A DNA stretch of 64,000 nt from Streptosporangium roseum DSM 43021 (GCF_000024865.1 NC_013595.1:8308001-8372000); one strand, 5' to 3'. Numbered from the stretch's first letter, positions 16,569 through 26,335 are shown. Program-made: numbers and translations. Notes: a model not told the origin generated them from the sequence alone.

Positions 16569-16961
16569 ATGAGCAAGAACCTCGACGCGGTCCGCGGCTC
16601 CTACGAGGCCTCGGCCGCCGGCGACGTCGGCGGGCTGCTGCGCCTGCTCGCACCGGACGCCCGCTGGACCGAGATGGCCGGGTCCCCCTACGGCGGCACC
16701 TACGTGGGCCCCGAAGGCGTCCTGGACGGGGTCTTCCAGCGGCTGGGCACCGAGTGGGACGACTACCGGGCGGTGCCCGAGGAGTACGTGGACGGCGGCG
16801 ACACGGTCGTCGTCATCGGCAACTACAGCGGGACGTACCTCGCGACGGGCAAGCACATGGTCATCCGCTTCGTGCACGTCTGGAAGTGCGAGGACGGCGT
16901 CGCCACGCGGTTCGAGCAGTTCACCGACACCGCCCTGCTCCAGGAGACCGTCAGGCCGTAG
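16569..16961 (+). CDS. SnoaL/NTF2-like protein
   Basis: 130-residue cone-shaped alpha+beta protein of the SnoaL/ketosteroid-isomerase-like superfamily. It starts with the typical MSKNLDAVRGSYEASAAGDV, then LLAPDARWTEMAG and the terminal strands VHVWKCEDGVATRFEQFTDT. AAGGAG stands before the ATG. It follows hpaE by 115 bp on the same strand and probably closes the operon. Members catalyse isomerisations, cyclisations or dehydrations, or only bind ligands. No HpaF (isomerase) or HpaH (hydratase) is visible nearby, so it could supply one of those steps; that is speculation. Confidence 0.8.
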   Translation: MSKNLDAVRGSYEASAAGDVGGLLRLLAPDARWTEMAGSPYGGTYVGPEGVLDGVFQRLGTEWDDYRAVPEEYVDGGDTVVVIGNYSGTYLATGKHMVIRFVHVWKCEDGVATRFEQFTDTALLQETVRP

Positions 16962-17044
16962 CCAGGCTCCAGAAGACCGTCAGCCCGTAGCCGGCCGGGG
17001 CACCCCGCGCGGTCGGCGGAACACCCCGCGCGGGCGGGGCGCGC

Positions 17045-17659
17045 TCATGCGTGCCCCGGCCCGACGGTGCGGAACACCCCCGCGCGGGCGGCGGCCAGGG
17101 CCGCGTCGGCGGCGCGGTCGGCGACCGCCGTGTCCACCGGCTCACCGCTGACGAACAGCCGGTAGTACAGCGGCGCGACGGCGGTCCGGACCACGTCGGC
17201 GGCGTCGGTGTCCTCGGGCAGCTCGCCGCGCTCGACCGCCCGGACGACGAGGATGGCCGACTGCTCGTGGCGGGCGGCGAAGAACGCGTGCAGCGCCCGG
17301 GCGACGACAGGGTTCCGTCCGGAGGCCGAGATGAACGCCGTCGAGACCGGTCCCATCTCGGGGTCGGCGAACCCGGTCAGCACCAGGTGGGCGAGCTCCC
17401 GCAGATCTCCCTCGATCGTGCCGGTGTCGGGGATCGGCCACGGCTCGCCGCCGGCCAGGTCGAGCGCGTCGGCGGCGAGCCCCTCCACGCTGCCCCAGCG
17501 CCGGTAGACCGTGGTCTTGTGCACGCCGGACCGCAGGGCCACCCCCTCCACGGTCAGCCCCTCGTATCCCTTGTCCGCCAGCTCGGCGAGGGTGGCCTCG
17601 CGCACGGCCTCGCGCACCCGCGCGGTGCGCCCGCCGGGCCGCACATTTCCGGTGGACAT
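17045..17659 (-). CDS. TetR family transcriptional regulator
   Basis: 204-residue one-component regulator. The N-terminal TetR helix-turn-helix is at about residues 15-60 (REATLAELADKGYEGLTVEG, then RSGVHKTTVYRRWGSVEGL). The C-terminal domain is helical and variable. The ATG at 17659 was chosen because GGAGGTG precedes it; upstream in-frame starts would overlap the candidate operator. It is divergent from an ABC-F gene, and a palindromic site sits between them, a layout typical for a drug-responsive repressor that controls itself and its neighbour. Confidence 0.88.
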   Translation of the reverse strand: MSTGNVRPGGRTARVREAVREATLAELADKGYEGLTVEGVALRSGVHKTTVYRRWGSVEGLAADALDLAGGEPWPIPDTGTIEGDLRELAHLVLTGFADPEMGPVSTAFISASGRNPVVARALHAFFAARHEQSAILVVRAVERGELPEDTDAADVVRTAVAPLYYRLFVSGEPVDTAVADRAADAALAAARAGVFRTVGPGHA

Positions 17660-17709
17660 CACGACACCTCCGCTTGCATGAGTTCCGGCACATCGGGCAT
17701 ACTCCAGCT

Positions 17710-17730
17710 TAATGCAACTCAGTAGCATTA
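17710..17730. promoter_or_regulatory. Palindromic operator for the TetR regulator
   Basis: TAATGC-AACTCAGTA-GCATTA, a perfect 6-bp inverted repeat with a 9-bp spacer, lies in the tetR/ABC-F divergent region. TetR family dimers usually bind such sites. Assignment to the neighbouring regulator is inference. Confidence 0.6.
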
Positions 17731-17798
17731 GGGTAGAGATCGAGGGAGCGCAGTAGCCATGGGCCTTTCACCGAACGCCGCGACGACCTGTTCACATC

Positions 17799-19409
<1,611 letters not shown>

Positions 19410-19468
19410 CGTCTCGGCGGGTCCGCCGGCCCGTCCGCACGGCACATCCGCACGGCACATCCGCCACA

Positions 19469-19493
19469 GGCGATCCCGGTCCCCGGGATCGCC
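19469..19493 (+). terminator. Hairpin after the ABC-F gene
   Basis: GGCGATCCCGG-TCC-CCGGGATCGCC forms a perfect 11-bp stem with a 3-nt loop, 60 bp after the ABC-F stop. There is no T-tract, as is common in actinomycetes. Confidence 0.65.
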
Positions 19494-19497
19494 TCCG

Positions 19498-19543
19498 ATC
19501 CGTCACAGACAACCCCGGTCATCCGTCACAGACAACCCCGGTC
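19498..19543. repeat. Exact 23-bp tandem repeat before the lyase gene
   Basis: A 23-bp unit beginning ATCCGTCACAGACAACCCCG occurs twice without a gap (19498-19520 and 19521-19543). The second copy runs into the hairpin that precedes the lyase gene. Confidence 0.8.
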
Positions 19544-19555
19544 CCCGGGACCGGG
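19537..19555 (+). promoter_or_regulatory. Hairpin directly upstream of the lyase ribosome-binding site
   Basis: CCCGGTCC-CCG-GGACCGGG forms an 8-bp perfect stem that ends 6 bases before the AGGAG of the lyase gene. It could act as a second terminator or an attenuator; the role is not shown by sequence alone. Confidence 0.45.
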
Positions 19556-19569
19556 CCGAAGGAGAATCC

Positions 19570-20478
19570 ATGTCACCCGACCTGACCGTTTCGATCGAGG
19601 AGCTCCCCGTGTCCGGCCGTGACGCCGGGCCGTACGGGATCACCACCGGACCGGACGGCGCCCTGTGGTTCACGATGGTCCACCACGGCCGGATCGGCCG
19701 GATGACGCCCGGCGGGGAGCTCACCTCCCACCAGCTCGATCCGGCCTCGTGCGGGCCGACGGTCATCGCCTCCGGCCCCGACGGCGCGCTGTGGTTCACC
19801 GAGTACCAGAGCCACCGGATCGGCCGGATCACCACGGCCGGGGAGATCGGCTCGTTCGCGCTGCCGTCGCCGGACGCCGGGCCGTTCGGGATCGCGGCGG
19901 GAGCCGACGGCGCGATGTGGTTCACCGAGACCAACGCCGGCCGGATCGGCCGGATCACGACCGGCGGCGAGGTCACCGAGTTCCCGCTCCCGGTTCCGGG
20001 GGCGTTCCCGTCCGCGATCGCCGCCGGCCCCGACGGCGCGATGTGGTTCACCATGAACCAGGCGGACGCGATCGGCCGGATCGGCCTGGACGGCGACGTC
20101 ACGGTCCACCCGCTGCCGACCGCCGGCGCCGCCCCCGTGGGCATCACCGCCGGCGCCGACGGCGCGATGTGGTTCGTCGAGATCGGCGCCGGCCGGATCG
20201 GGCGGATCACGACCGGCGGCCGGATCGACGAGTTCCCGCTCCCCGACCGCGGGGCGCGTCCCCACGCCATCGCCGTCGACGGGCACGGCGACTGCTGGTT
20301 CACCGAATGGGGCGCCAACCGCGTCGGGCGGATCACCCCCGACGGCCGGATCGACGGGTACGGGCTGCCGACCCCGGCCTCGGAGCCGCACGGCATCGCC
20401 GCCGGGCCGGACGGCACGATCTGGGTGGCGCTGGAGATCGGAGCCCTCGCCCGGCTCACCCCTTCCGGCCCGCGCTGA
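19570..20478 (+). CDS. vgb: Virginiamycin B lyase (streptogramin B lyase)
   Basis: Linearises type B streptogramins by cleaving the ester bond by elimination. The 302-residue protein has a repeated blade pattern (about seven copies of a GPDGALWFT-like string alternating with GRIGRIT) as in the Vgb beta-propeller. Counting residues, His232, Glu272 and His274 (in RPHAIA and SEPHG) match the published catalytic His228, Glu268 and His270 with a constant offset of four, so it should be active. AGGAG precedes the ATG. With the ABC-F and tetR genes it forms a plausible resistance set. Some Vgb-like proteins are housekeeping propellers of unknown role. Confidence 0.85.
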   Translation: MSPDLTVSIEELPVSGRDAGPYGITTGPDGALWFTMVHHGRIGRMTPGGELTSHQLDPASCGPTVIASGPDGALWFTEYQSHRIGRITTAGEIGSFALPSPDAGPFGIAAGADGAMWFTETNAGRIGRITTGGEVTEFPLPVPGAFPSAIAAGPDGAMWFTMNQADAIGRIGLDGDVTVHPLPTAGAAPVGITAGADGAMWFVEIGAGRIGRITTGGRIDEFPLPDRGARPHAIAVDGHGDCWFTEWGANRVGRITPDGRIDGYGLPTPASEPHGIAAGPDGTIWVALEIGALARLTPSGPR

Positions 20479-20680
20479 GAACCGGCCGTTTCCGTCCCGC
20501 GCGTCGAGAACCGGCCCGCGGCGAGAACCGGCCTCTCCCGTCCCGCGTCGGAAGACCGCCCGAGGCGGGGGTCTCCACCCACCGGAGACCCTCCGCCGGA
20601 GGGCCGTCGTCCCACGCCGCGGGGAGTACGGCCCGCACGGGAAACCGGAACCCGGCCGGTCCGGCCGGTGTAGAGCTGGC

Positions 20681-21364
20681 ATGAAACGTATCCTGCTGAT
20701 TCTGGCGATCCTCGCCCCCGTGCTGGCCCTGGCGGCGCCGGCGCGGGCGGGCGGCTGGGCGGTCACCTACATGGACCCGGCTCCGGCGGACATGCGCCCG
20801 CACACGACCTACACGCTCGGCTTCTGGCTGCTCCAGCACGGCACGCACCCCTACGAGGGCGACGACCTGGGCGAGGTCGGGCTGAAGTTCACCGACGGGA
20901 AGAGGACCGTCGGCTTCCCCGGCGTGGAGCTGAGGGAACCGTCCCACTACGCGGCGGCGATCTCGCTGCCGCCGGGCACCTGGAAGGTGGAGGGCGTCCA
21001 GGGCTGGTTCGCCCCCTACGCGATCGGCACCCTCAGCGTGCCGGGGAGCCTGAAGGTCGACCCGATCCCGAAGGACCTCCAGCGGGCGATCGACGACCAG
21101 GCACCGCAGAAGGACCACTGGGGCGAGATCCACCCGCCGGGCTTCCCGGCCGGCACCGCGTCCCCGTCACCCTCCACGTCCCCGGCCGCGTCTCCGGCCG
21201 CGTCTCCGGCCGTGTCCCCGTCGGCGGGAGCCGCCGGGGCACCCGGCACCACCACCGTCGCCGTCGTGGAGCCGGACTCCTGGTGGCGCCCGCCGTACAC
21301 GGTGGCCGCCGTCCTCGCACTGGTGGCGCTGGGGGTGGTGGCCCATCGCGTACGGCGGCGCTGA
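20681..21364 (+). CDS. Secreted, C-terminally membrane-anchored protein of unknown function
   Basis: 227 residues. A clear signal peptide (MKRILLILAILAPVLALAAP, cut near ARA-GG) is followed by a ~120-residue extracellular domain (GWAVTYMDPAPADMRPHTTY, then FTDGKRTVGFPGVELREPSH). A Pro/Ser/Ala-rich stretch (~160-190, with four ASPA/VSP-type repeats) leads to one membrane helix (TVAAVLALVALGVVAHRVRR) and a basic tail. The topology is that of a cell-surface protein tethered by its C-terminus. The domain faintly resembles FixH/YtkA-type beta-sandwich proteins, but I do not assign a family. The 200 bp upstream hold short GAGAACCGGCC repeats. Confidence 0.7.
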   Translation: MKRILLILAILAPVLALAAPARAGGWAVTYMDPAPADMRPHTTYTLGFWLLQHGTHPYEGDDLGEVGLKFTDGKRTVGFPGVELREPSHYAAAISLPPGTWKVEGVQGWFAPYAIGTLSVPGSLKVDPIPKDLQRAIDDQAPQKDHWGEIHPPGFPAGTASPSPSTSPAASPAASPAVSPSAGAAGAPGTTTVAVVEPDSWWRPPYTVAAVLALVALGVVAHRVRRR

Positions 21365-21465
21365 CCGCCCTCGTCCCCGGGACGCGCCTCCCGGCCGGCG
21401 GCGCCGACCACGCCGGGGCCGGGAGCCTCTGGAGTCGGGGCTCACGGCGGGGGTATGGACACCGG

Positions 21466-21684
21466 ATGAGCATTCAAGAGGAACTCCACCAGGTCGAAAA
21501 GGAGCTGGCGAGGCTACGGGCCGAGGCCGCCGAGCTGCGCAGGCAGGTCGGCGAGATCGGCCCGACGGATGCCGCCGAGCGGTCGACGCTGATCACTATG
21601 GCCGACCAGCAGGAAGCCCTGGCCGACGAGCTGGAGGGACGGCGCCAGGCGCTGCTCCAGCAGGCAGGCGACCCGGACACGTAG
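21466..21684 (+). CDS. Small coiled-coil protein of unknown function
   Basis: 72 residues, almost wholly charged and helical: MSIQEELHQVEKELARLRAE and a following AAELRRQVGEIGPTD, then DQQEALADELEGRRQALLQQ. The heptad pattern points to a coiled-coil hairpin. The ATG follows a GGGGGT stretch with a modest ribosome-binding site. Such small actinobacterial proteins are often annotated as hypothetical. It is not coupled to its neighbours. Confidence 0.6.
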   Translation: MSIQEELHQVEKELARLRAEAAELRRQVGEIGPTDAAERSTLITMADQQEALADELEGRRQALLQQAGDPDT

Positions 21685-21804
21685 TCCCCGATCCCCCTGT
21701 CACAACCCGCCCGGGCGCGACGTACCGGCCTGCATTTTCGGACGTTCGGTTACACAACAGCCCAAAGGGTAACGATAAGAACGAACACTCATCAGGGGGA
21801 TGAA

Positions 21805-22098
21805 ATGATCAACATGCTTCATAAGATGGGCGTACGGTCCGGCATGATGTACGCGGCCGGGGTCGCCTCCATCGGCCTGTCGTTCGCGTCATGGCTGACC
21901 TCGCAGTCGATCGAGAAGGCCGGGACCGACAGGGCGGACCGGTGGGGGATCTTCGTCGGCCAGTGGGCGCCGACCTTCTTCGCGGTGGGCATCGCCCTGC
22001 GGATCGAGGAAACGCACGCCGACTCCCGGGCGATGAGCGGGGAGATGTTCGAGGGGACCTACGCCGAGGGCAAGATGCCCTCGCGCGCCGGAGTCTAG
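21805..22098 (+). CDS. Small membrane protein of unknown function
   Basis: 97 residues with two likely membrane helices (about 14-34, SGMMYAAGVASIGLSFASWL; and about 48-64, IFVGQWAPTFFAVGIAL) and a polar C-terminus rich in Glu. A strong GGGGGATGAA context precedes the ATG at 21805. The upstream 60 bp are relatively AT-rich for this genome (GGGTAACGATAAGAACGAAC), which suggests its own promoter. No family was recognised. Confidence 0.65.
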   Translation: MINMLHKMGVRSGMMYAAGVASIGLSFASWLTSQSIEKAGTDRADRWGIFVGQWAPTFFAVGIALRIEETHADSRAMSGEMFEGTYAEGKMPSRAGV

Positions 22099-22176
22099 CC
22101 AGGCGAACAGGCGAGTTCGGGCGGGCCGCGTCCCAGGGGGGCGCGGCCCGCCCGCGACGCGCGAGGCGTCGCGGGG

Positions 22177-22272
22177 GCCGCCGGTCCGGTGAGGTGTCGC
22201 AGGGGACGCCGGTCCGGTGAGACGTTCCAGAGGACGCCGGTCCGGTGAGACGTTCCAGAGGACGCCGGTCCG
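22177..22272. repeat. 28-bp tandem repeat, about 3.4 copies
   Basis: The unit GACGCCGGTCCGGTGAGACG plus TTCCAGAG is exact at 22205-22232 and 22233-22260, with a partial copy from 22261 and a diverged copy at 22177-22204. It lies between the small membrane protein gene and the convergent kinase-like gene. There are no spacers, so it is not a CRISPR array. Confidence 0.85.
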
Positions 22273-22293
22273 CGGCGGCGGGCGGGTGCGGTC

Positions 22294-22923
22294 TCACGGC
22301 CGCCTGACGATGGCCGGATGCCGCGGGTCGTCGACGCGGACGACGACGTCGGCGACGCCGACCGGCTCGATCTCCCGCTCGTACCGGGCGTAGGCGGGCA
22401 ACGTCCACCGCCACTCCCCGGCGGTCCGCCGGCTGAGCGCGCCCGGCGACAGCCACAGGTGCACCGCCAGGTCGAACGGCAGCCCCTGACCCAGCAGCAG
22501 CGCCCCGTCCAGCAGGAGCACTCCGCCGCGCGGCACGGTGACGTAGGGCGCGCGAGTGGCCCTGTCGACGGCGCTGTCCCACAGCGTGGGCAGGACCTTC
22601 CCCGAGCGGCCGGGGTCGAGCGGGCCGAGCACCTCGCGTGTCAGCGCTCCGTAGTCGAGCCAGTCGGTGTAGAAGGCGTCCGGATCGGTCCGGCCGTACT
22701 CGAAGCGCAGTGACGCCGGGCGCAGGAAGTCGGCGGAGGACACCCGGAGAACCTCGCGGCCGCGGAGCCGGAGCGGGTCCACCAGGGCGTCGGCGAGCCG
22801 TCCCGGGTCCGCCGCGGGCGCGCCGTCGAGCGCCACCCGCACCCAGGAGTCCGGAGCCGCCGAGGCCACCCGGTCGGCGAGCTCCTCGACCAGCAGCGAC
22901 GGTGAGATGGGCCGTATCTCCAT
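22294..22923 (-). CDS. Uridine-kinase-like protein with degenerate P-loop
   Basis: 209 residues matching the actinobacterial nucleoside/uridine kinase-like family: PISPSLLVEELADRVASAAP at the start, VSSADFLRPASLRFEYGRTD, DPDAFYTDWLDYGALTREVL, GGVLLLDGALLL and the Arg-rich lid WLSPGALSRRTAGEW. Where a Walker A (GxxxxGKS/T) is expected after the first strand, the sequence reads ALDGAPAADPGRLAD, so ATP binding in the usual way is doubtful. The ATG at 22923 is preferred over 22938 because AAGGA is well spaced from it. Confidence 0.75.
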   Translation of the reverse strand: MEIRPISPSLLVEELADRVASAAPDSWVRVALDGAPAADPGRLADALVDPLRLRGREVLRVSSADFLRPASLRFEYGRTDPDAFYTDWLDYGALTREVLGPLDPGRSGKVLPTLWDSAVDRATRAPYVTVPRGGVLLLDGALLLGQGLPFDLAVHLWLSPGALSRRTAGEWRWTLPAYARYEREIEPVGVADVVVRVDDPRHPAIVRRP

Positions 22924-23293
22924 GGGGCCATCCTTCACCGGTGCGCCGATGCGCGCTCCCGGACCACCGGCCGCAGGTCTCCCTTACCCGGTCCCGCACG
23001 GGGGGTAGAAGGGGAGAAACGCCCTTTCCATGGGCCGTGGCCCGGTTAATCATCTTGATCTAGTCAAAGTCGGACGTTATCCCGCCCAAAAGTTGGCGCA
23101 CCGTGTTGTCCTGCGGTCACTGGCGGTAACGATCCATGTGAATCGTACCGGCTTGACCGTGACTGGACGCCGGTCTCCCGATCGTGCCCGTCCTGGAGGA
23201 CACACGTTCGGGGACCGGCGTGACCTTCGCGTCATACCGTCACCACGATCACGGCAGGCCACCCATGGAGACAGTGATGTCAGGAGAACTTCG

Positions 23294-23623
23294 ATGATCA
23301 AACGCGGTAAACCAACCAAGAACGGGCAGGTCAAACTCACCTTCACCGTGCCGGCCGACCAGCCCCTGGGCGGGATCTCGCTGGTCGGCGACTTCAACAA
23401 CTGGGACCCCTACGCCCACCCGATGCAGCGTAAGGACAACGGCACCTACCAGGTGAGCCTCACCGTCCCGTCGCAGCAGCCCATCCGCTTCCGCTACCTG
23501 GCGGACGGCGGCGTGTGGTTCGACGACGCCGACGCCGATCACCACGACGAGCACGGCGGACGCATCAACCCGGTGCTCCGGCAGGATCTGGCGGGCGAGG
23601 GCATTCCGGCACCCGTCATGTAG
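23294..23623 (+). CDS. CBM48 / isoamylase early-set domain protein
   Basis: 109-residue single-domain protein of the glycogen-binding CBM48/AMPK-beta type. The pattern GGISLVGDFNNWDPYAHPMQ, then NGTYQVSLTVPSQQPIRFRYL and a final WFDDADADHHDEHGG is typical; such domains bind alpha-glucans or mediate protein contacts. AGGAGAACTTCG precedes the ATG. No glycogen enzymes are adjacent, so its partner is unknown. The 370 bp upstream (22924-23293) hold no gene I can support, only presumed promoters of the two divergent genes. Confidence 0.8.
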   Translation: MIKRGKPTKNGQVKLTFTVPADQPLGGISLVGDFNNWDPYAHPMQRKDNGTYQVSLTVPSQQPIRFRYLADGGVWFDDADADHHDEHGGRINPVLRQDLAGEGIPAPVM

Positions 23624-23816
23624 GAAGCGGCACCACGACCGCTCGCAGCCCTGCGGGCCGCGTCACAGGACAGAGTTCCGCCGTCTCCACGATCGCCATT
23701 CGCTGGAGCGGCCTCCCCCCTATCCTGTCCCAGCGCGGCCCCTCCCGCCCGGCACCGCGTCCGCGACCCCGGCGGAGGCCCGGCGAGGATCTCCCGGCCG
23801 AGCGGGCCGGCGGCCG

Positions 23817-24266
23817 TCACGTCTCGGCGGCGCCGTTGAGGCGGTTCACCGCCAGGGCGAGCACGGTTCCGTACACGACGTGGCCGGCGGCCATGACCGC
23901 GGGACGCCCCGGCCGGTCACCGGAGATCGGCGGCAGGATGCCCAGGCGCGGCACCCAGCCCTGGTAACTGACGAGCCAGATGGCCAGCCCGTAGCCGGCG
24001 CCCAGGAGGATCGGCGTGCGCCGCCGCCCCCGGGCCAGGGCGTAGAGGGCCCCGCAGGCCGCCCCGAAGCCGAAGTGAGTGACCGCGCCCAGCACCCCCT
24101 CACCGGGCTTGGGTCGGTGCCGGTGGCCAGGGAGGACCGCGCGGGCGATCCGCTTGGGCGGCTGGTCCGGCATCAGGCCCATCCGGTCACCGGCGAGCAT
24201 CACCGCGCTCATCGCCGCGGTGGCGAGGACCCCGCCGGCGGCCCCGTTCACGAGGTCACGTGTCAC
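23817..24266 (-). CDS. Integral membrane protein of unknown function
   Basis: 149 residues with about four hydrophobic segments: GAAGGVLATAAMSAVMLAGD at the N-terminus, AVTHFGFGAACGALYALA, ILLGAGYGLAIWLVSYQGWV, and VMAAGHVVYGTVLALAVNRL at the C-terminus. It resembles a small actinobacterial membrane-protein family often annotated DUF1440/DUF6789-like. A cytoplasmic basic loop (PPKRIARAVLPGHRHRPKPG) follows the first helix. A GGGGGGTGAG stretch precedes the start. No functional link to the neighbours is apparent. Confidence 0.7.
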   Translation of the reverse strand: MTRDLVNGAAGGVLATAAMSAVMLAGDRMGLMPDQPPKRIARAVLPGHRHRPKPGEGVLGAVTHFGFGAACGALYALARGRRRTPILLGAGYGLAIWLVSYQGWVPRLGILPPISGDRPGRPAVMAAGHVVYGTVLALAVNRLNGAAET

Positions 24267-24315
24267 GATCTCACCCCCCTTACATGGATTCTCCTACCCG
24301 ATTGTCCGGATATAT

Positions 24316-25428
24316 CTACGGGATGTCGCCGAGCGCGCCAAGAGTGTCGCGGGCCAGTTGCAACTCCTCACGCGGCCGCACCACCAGCACGGGCACGGCG
24401 GCGTCCGGCCGGCTCACCGCCCCGTCGGCCTCCGGGTCGGCGAGTGCGGGCGGCTCGACGCCGAGGAGGGCGAGCCTGCGGCAGACGGCCTCACGGACCT
24501 CCGGCTGGTCCCAGCCGATCTCCCCGGTGAACACCAGCGCGTCCAGCCGGTCCAGGCTCGTCGCGGCGGCGGCGATCTCCCGGCTCACCCGGTGGACGAA
24601 CACCTCCAGCGCCAGAGCGGAGGCGTGGTCACCCGCGCTCACCAGGTCCCTCGTGTCGCCGGATCTGCCGTCCGAGAGCCCGAGCAGCCCGGACCGGTGC
24701 TCCAGGCCGTCGCGCAGCTCCTCCAGGGAGAGCCGGGAACCGGACAGGAGCCAGAGCAGCATGCCGGGGTCGACGCTGCCCGACCGTTTGCTCATCGGGA
24801 CCCCCTCAAGCGGGGTGAAGCCCATGGAGGTGTCCACGCTGCGGCCCTCGCGGACCGCGCACACCGAGGCGCCTCCGCCGAGATGGGTGAGGACGAGATG
24901 CAGGGCCCCGGCGGGCCGTCCCAGCAGCTCCGCCGCCCGCCGCAGCGTCCAGGCGTAGGACAGCCCGTGGAAGCCGTAGCGTCGCAGGCCGTACCGGCTC
25001 CTCCACTCCGGCGGCAGCGCGTAGGTCGCGGCCCGCTCGGGCAGTCCGGCGTGGAAGGCGGTGTCCGGGCAGAGCACGTGCGGGATGTCGGGCAGCCGGC
25101 GCCGGCAGGCCTCGACGAGCGCGAGCGCGGGCGGCACGTGCAGCGGAGCGAGGTCGGCGTGCTCGCGCACCGCGGCCAGCACGGCGTCGTCGACGACCGT
25201 CGGCTGCCGTACGGCGTCGCCGCCATGCACGAGCCGGTGACCGGCCGCCACGACCTCGCACCCGGGCTCGGCGTCGAGGAAGTCCGACAGCGTCCGTTCG
25301 ACGCCTGCCGGATCAGGACTTTTCTCGCTCTGTTCGGCACGCAGGACCCGCCCGTTCCGGACGAGGTGGAGCTGGAGGCTCGATGATCCCGCGTTGACGG
25401 TGAGCACCGCCGGATCGGTGGTTCCCAT
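24316..25428 (-). CDS. Divergent acetate kinase-family protein
   Basis: 370 residues of the acetate/propionate kinase fold: VLTVNAGSSSLQLHLV, AGHRLVHGGDAV, CPDTAFHAGLP, LTHLGGGASVCAVREGRSVD, TSMGFTPLEGVPMSKRSGSV and LDALVFTGEIGWD. Several active-site positions differ from typical AckA: the Lys of GSSSLK is Gln, the His of FHGTSH is Tyr (FHGLSYAW), and the metal-binding Glu of GIGEN is replaced (GEIGWD). The conserved Arg residues in HRLVHGG and KRSGS remain. It may be a weak or differently specific kinase. The ATG at 25428 was chosen by homology; an open frame extends upstream. Confidence 0.8.
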   Translation of the reverse strand: MGTTDPAVLTVNAGSSSLQLHLVRNGRVLRAEQSEKSPDPAGVERTLSDFLDAEPGCEVVAAGHRLVHGGDAVRQPTVVDDAVLAAVREHADLAPLHVPPALALVEACRRRLPDIPHVLCPDTAFHAGLPERAATYALPPEWRSRYGLRRYGFHGLSYAWTLRRAAELLGRPAGALHLVLTHLGGGASVCAVREGRSVDTSMGFTPLEGVPMSKRSGSVDPGMLLWLLSGSRLSLEELRDGLEHRSGLLGLSDGRSGDTRDLVSAGDHASALALEVFVHRVSREIAAAATSLDRLDALVFTGEIGWDQPEVREAVCRRLALLGVEPPALADPEADGAVSRPDAAVPVLVVRPREELQLARDTLGALGDIP

Positions 25429-25576
25429 GGTTTCCGGGGTGCCCCCGGTGACACGGGGCAAACGACCCGCTCCGCCCGGGTCTCCCCGGAAGACCGGCAC
25501 GCCTGCCCCGGCGGGGGACGGCCCGCGAGACCGGAGCCGCTCCGGGAATTGAACTATATAAGCGTGCGCTCATACA

Positions 25577-26158
25577 ATGGCGTCCATGCACGCCTTCGAC
25601 GTTCTCGGCGATCCGGTACGCCGCCGGATCCTGGAGCTGCTCGCCGACGGCGAGCGCTCCGCCGGCGAGCTCGGCGCCGTCGTGCAGGAGGAGTTCGGGA
25701 TCTCCCAGCCGGGAGTGTCACAGCACCTGCGCGTGCTGCGCGACAACGGGTTCGCGACGGTCCGGGCCGAGGGCACCCGGCGCCTGTACGCCGTCGATCC
25801 CGCCCCCCTGCGGGAGGTCGACGTCTGGCTGGAGCGCTACCGCCGGTTCTGGACCCAGAGGCTGGACGCCCTCGGCACCGAGCTCTCGCGGGGAAAGCGC
25901 GAACGCCGCATGAGAGGCGGCACGGGCTCCCCGGACACCGCGGGCCGCACCGACAGCACGGGCCGCCAGGACACCGCGGACCCCACCGGCACCGCGGGCT
26001 CCCCCGGCGCCGCGGGCCGTACGGCGGGCGCCTCAGGCACGGGCCGTACGGGGGGCGGCCCAGGACGGCACGGCCGCGAACCGGATTCCCCCGGCGACGC
26101 CGGCCGTACCGGGGGCCGCACCGGGGCGGCTCCCGGGAAGGCGACCGGCAGCGGCTGA
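25577..26158 (+). CDS. ArsR-family winged-helix regulator with a long low-complexity tail
   Basis: Residues ~1-105 are a compact ArsR-type winged helix: HAFDVLGDPVRRRILELLAD, then EEFGISQPGVSQHLRVLRDN, ATVRAEGTRRLYAVDPAPL and the closing helix VDVWLERYRRFWTQRLDALG. Such regulators are common next to SRPBCC proteins. The last ~75 residues are almost only Gly, Thr, Ala, Arg, Ser, Asp and Pro in a loose repeat (GRT/TGG/AGRTG); the coding sequence there keeps high GC but lacks domain features. An in-frame ATG at 25586 is an alternative start. TATATAAGCGTGCGCTCATA just upstream contains a partial inverted repeat that may be its operator. Confidence 0.8.
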   Translation: MASMHAFDVLGDPVRRRILELLADGERSAGELGAVVQEEFGISQPGVSQHLRVLRDNGFATVRAEGTRRLYAVDPAPLREVDVWLERYRRFWTQRLDALGTELSRGKRERRMRGGTGSPDTAGRTDSTGRQDTADPTGTAGSPGAAGRTAGASGTGRTGGGPGRHGREPDSPGDAGRTGGRTGAAPGKATGSG

Positions 26159-26335
26159 CCCGCCCTCGGGCACCGCCGTCCCCTGTCCGTGCCCCCGAAC
26201 ATCCTGGTTGCGGGTGCCCGCACCGACCCGTTGAACTGTCCTGAGGCACCGGCGTACCGTGGTGGTAGTGGTTTCCGTCTTTGCGCGGCTCCCCATGAGG
26301 GCGCTGTCTCCAACAGTCGTGGACAGCGGGGCATC

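Noticed and set aside
1..17000. Search for hpaB/hpaC hydroxylase, hpaF and hpaH genes to complete the pathway
   Set aside because: None visible; only HpaD, HpaE, HpaG-like and an aldolase can be supported in this window.
22177..22272. 28-bp repeats as a CRISPR array
   Set aside because: The units are contiguous with no spacers and there are no cas genes nearby.
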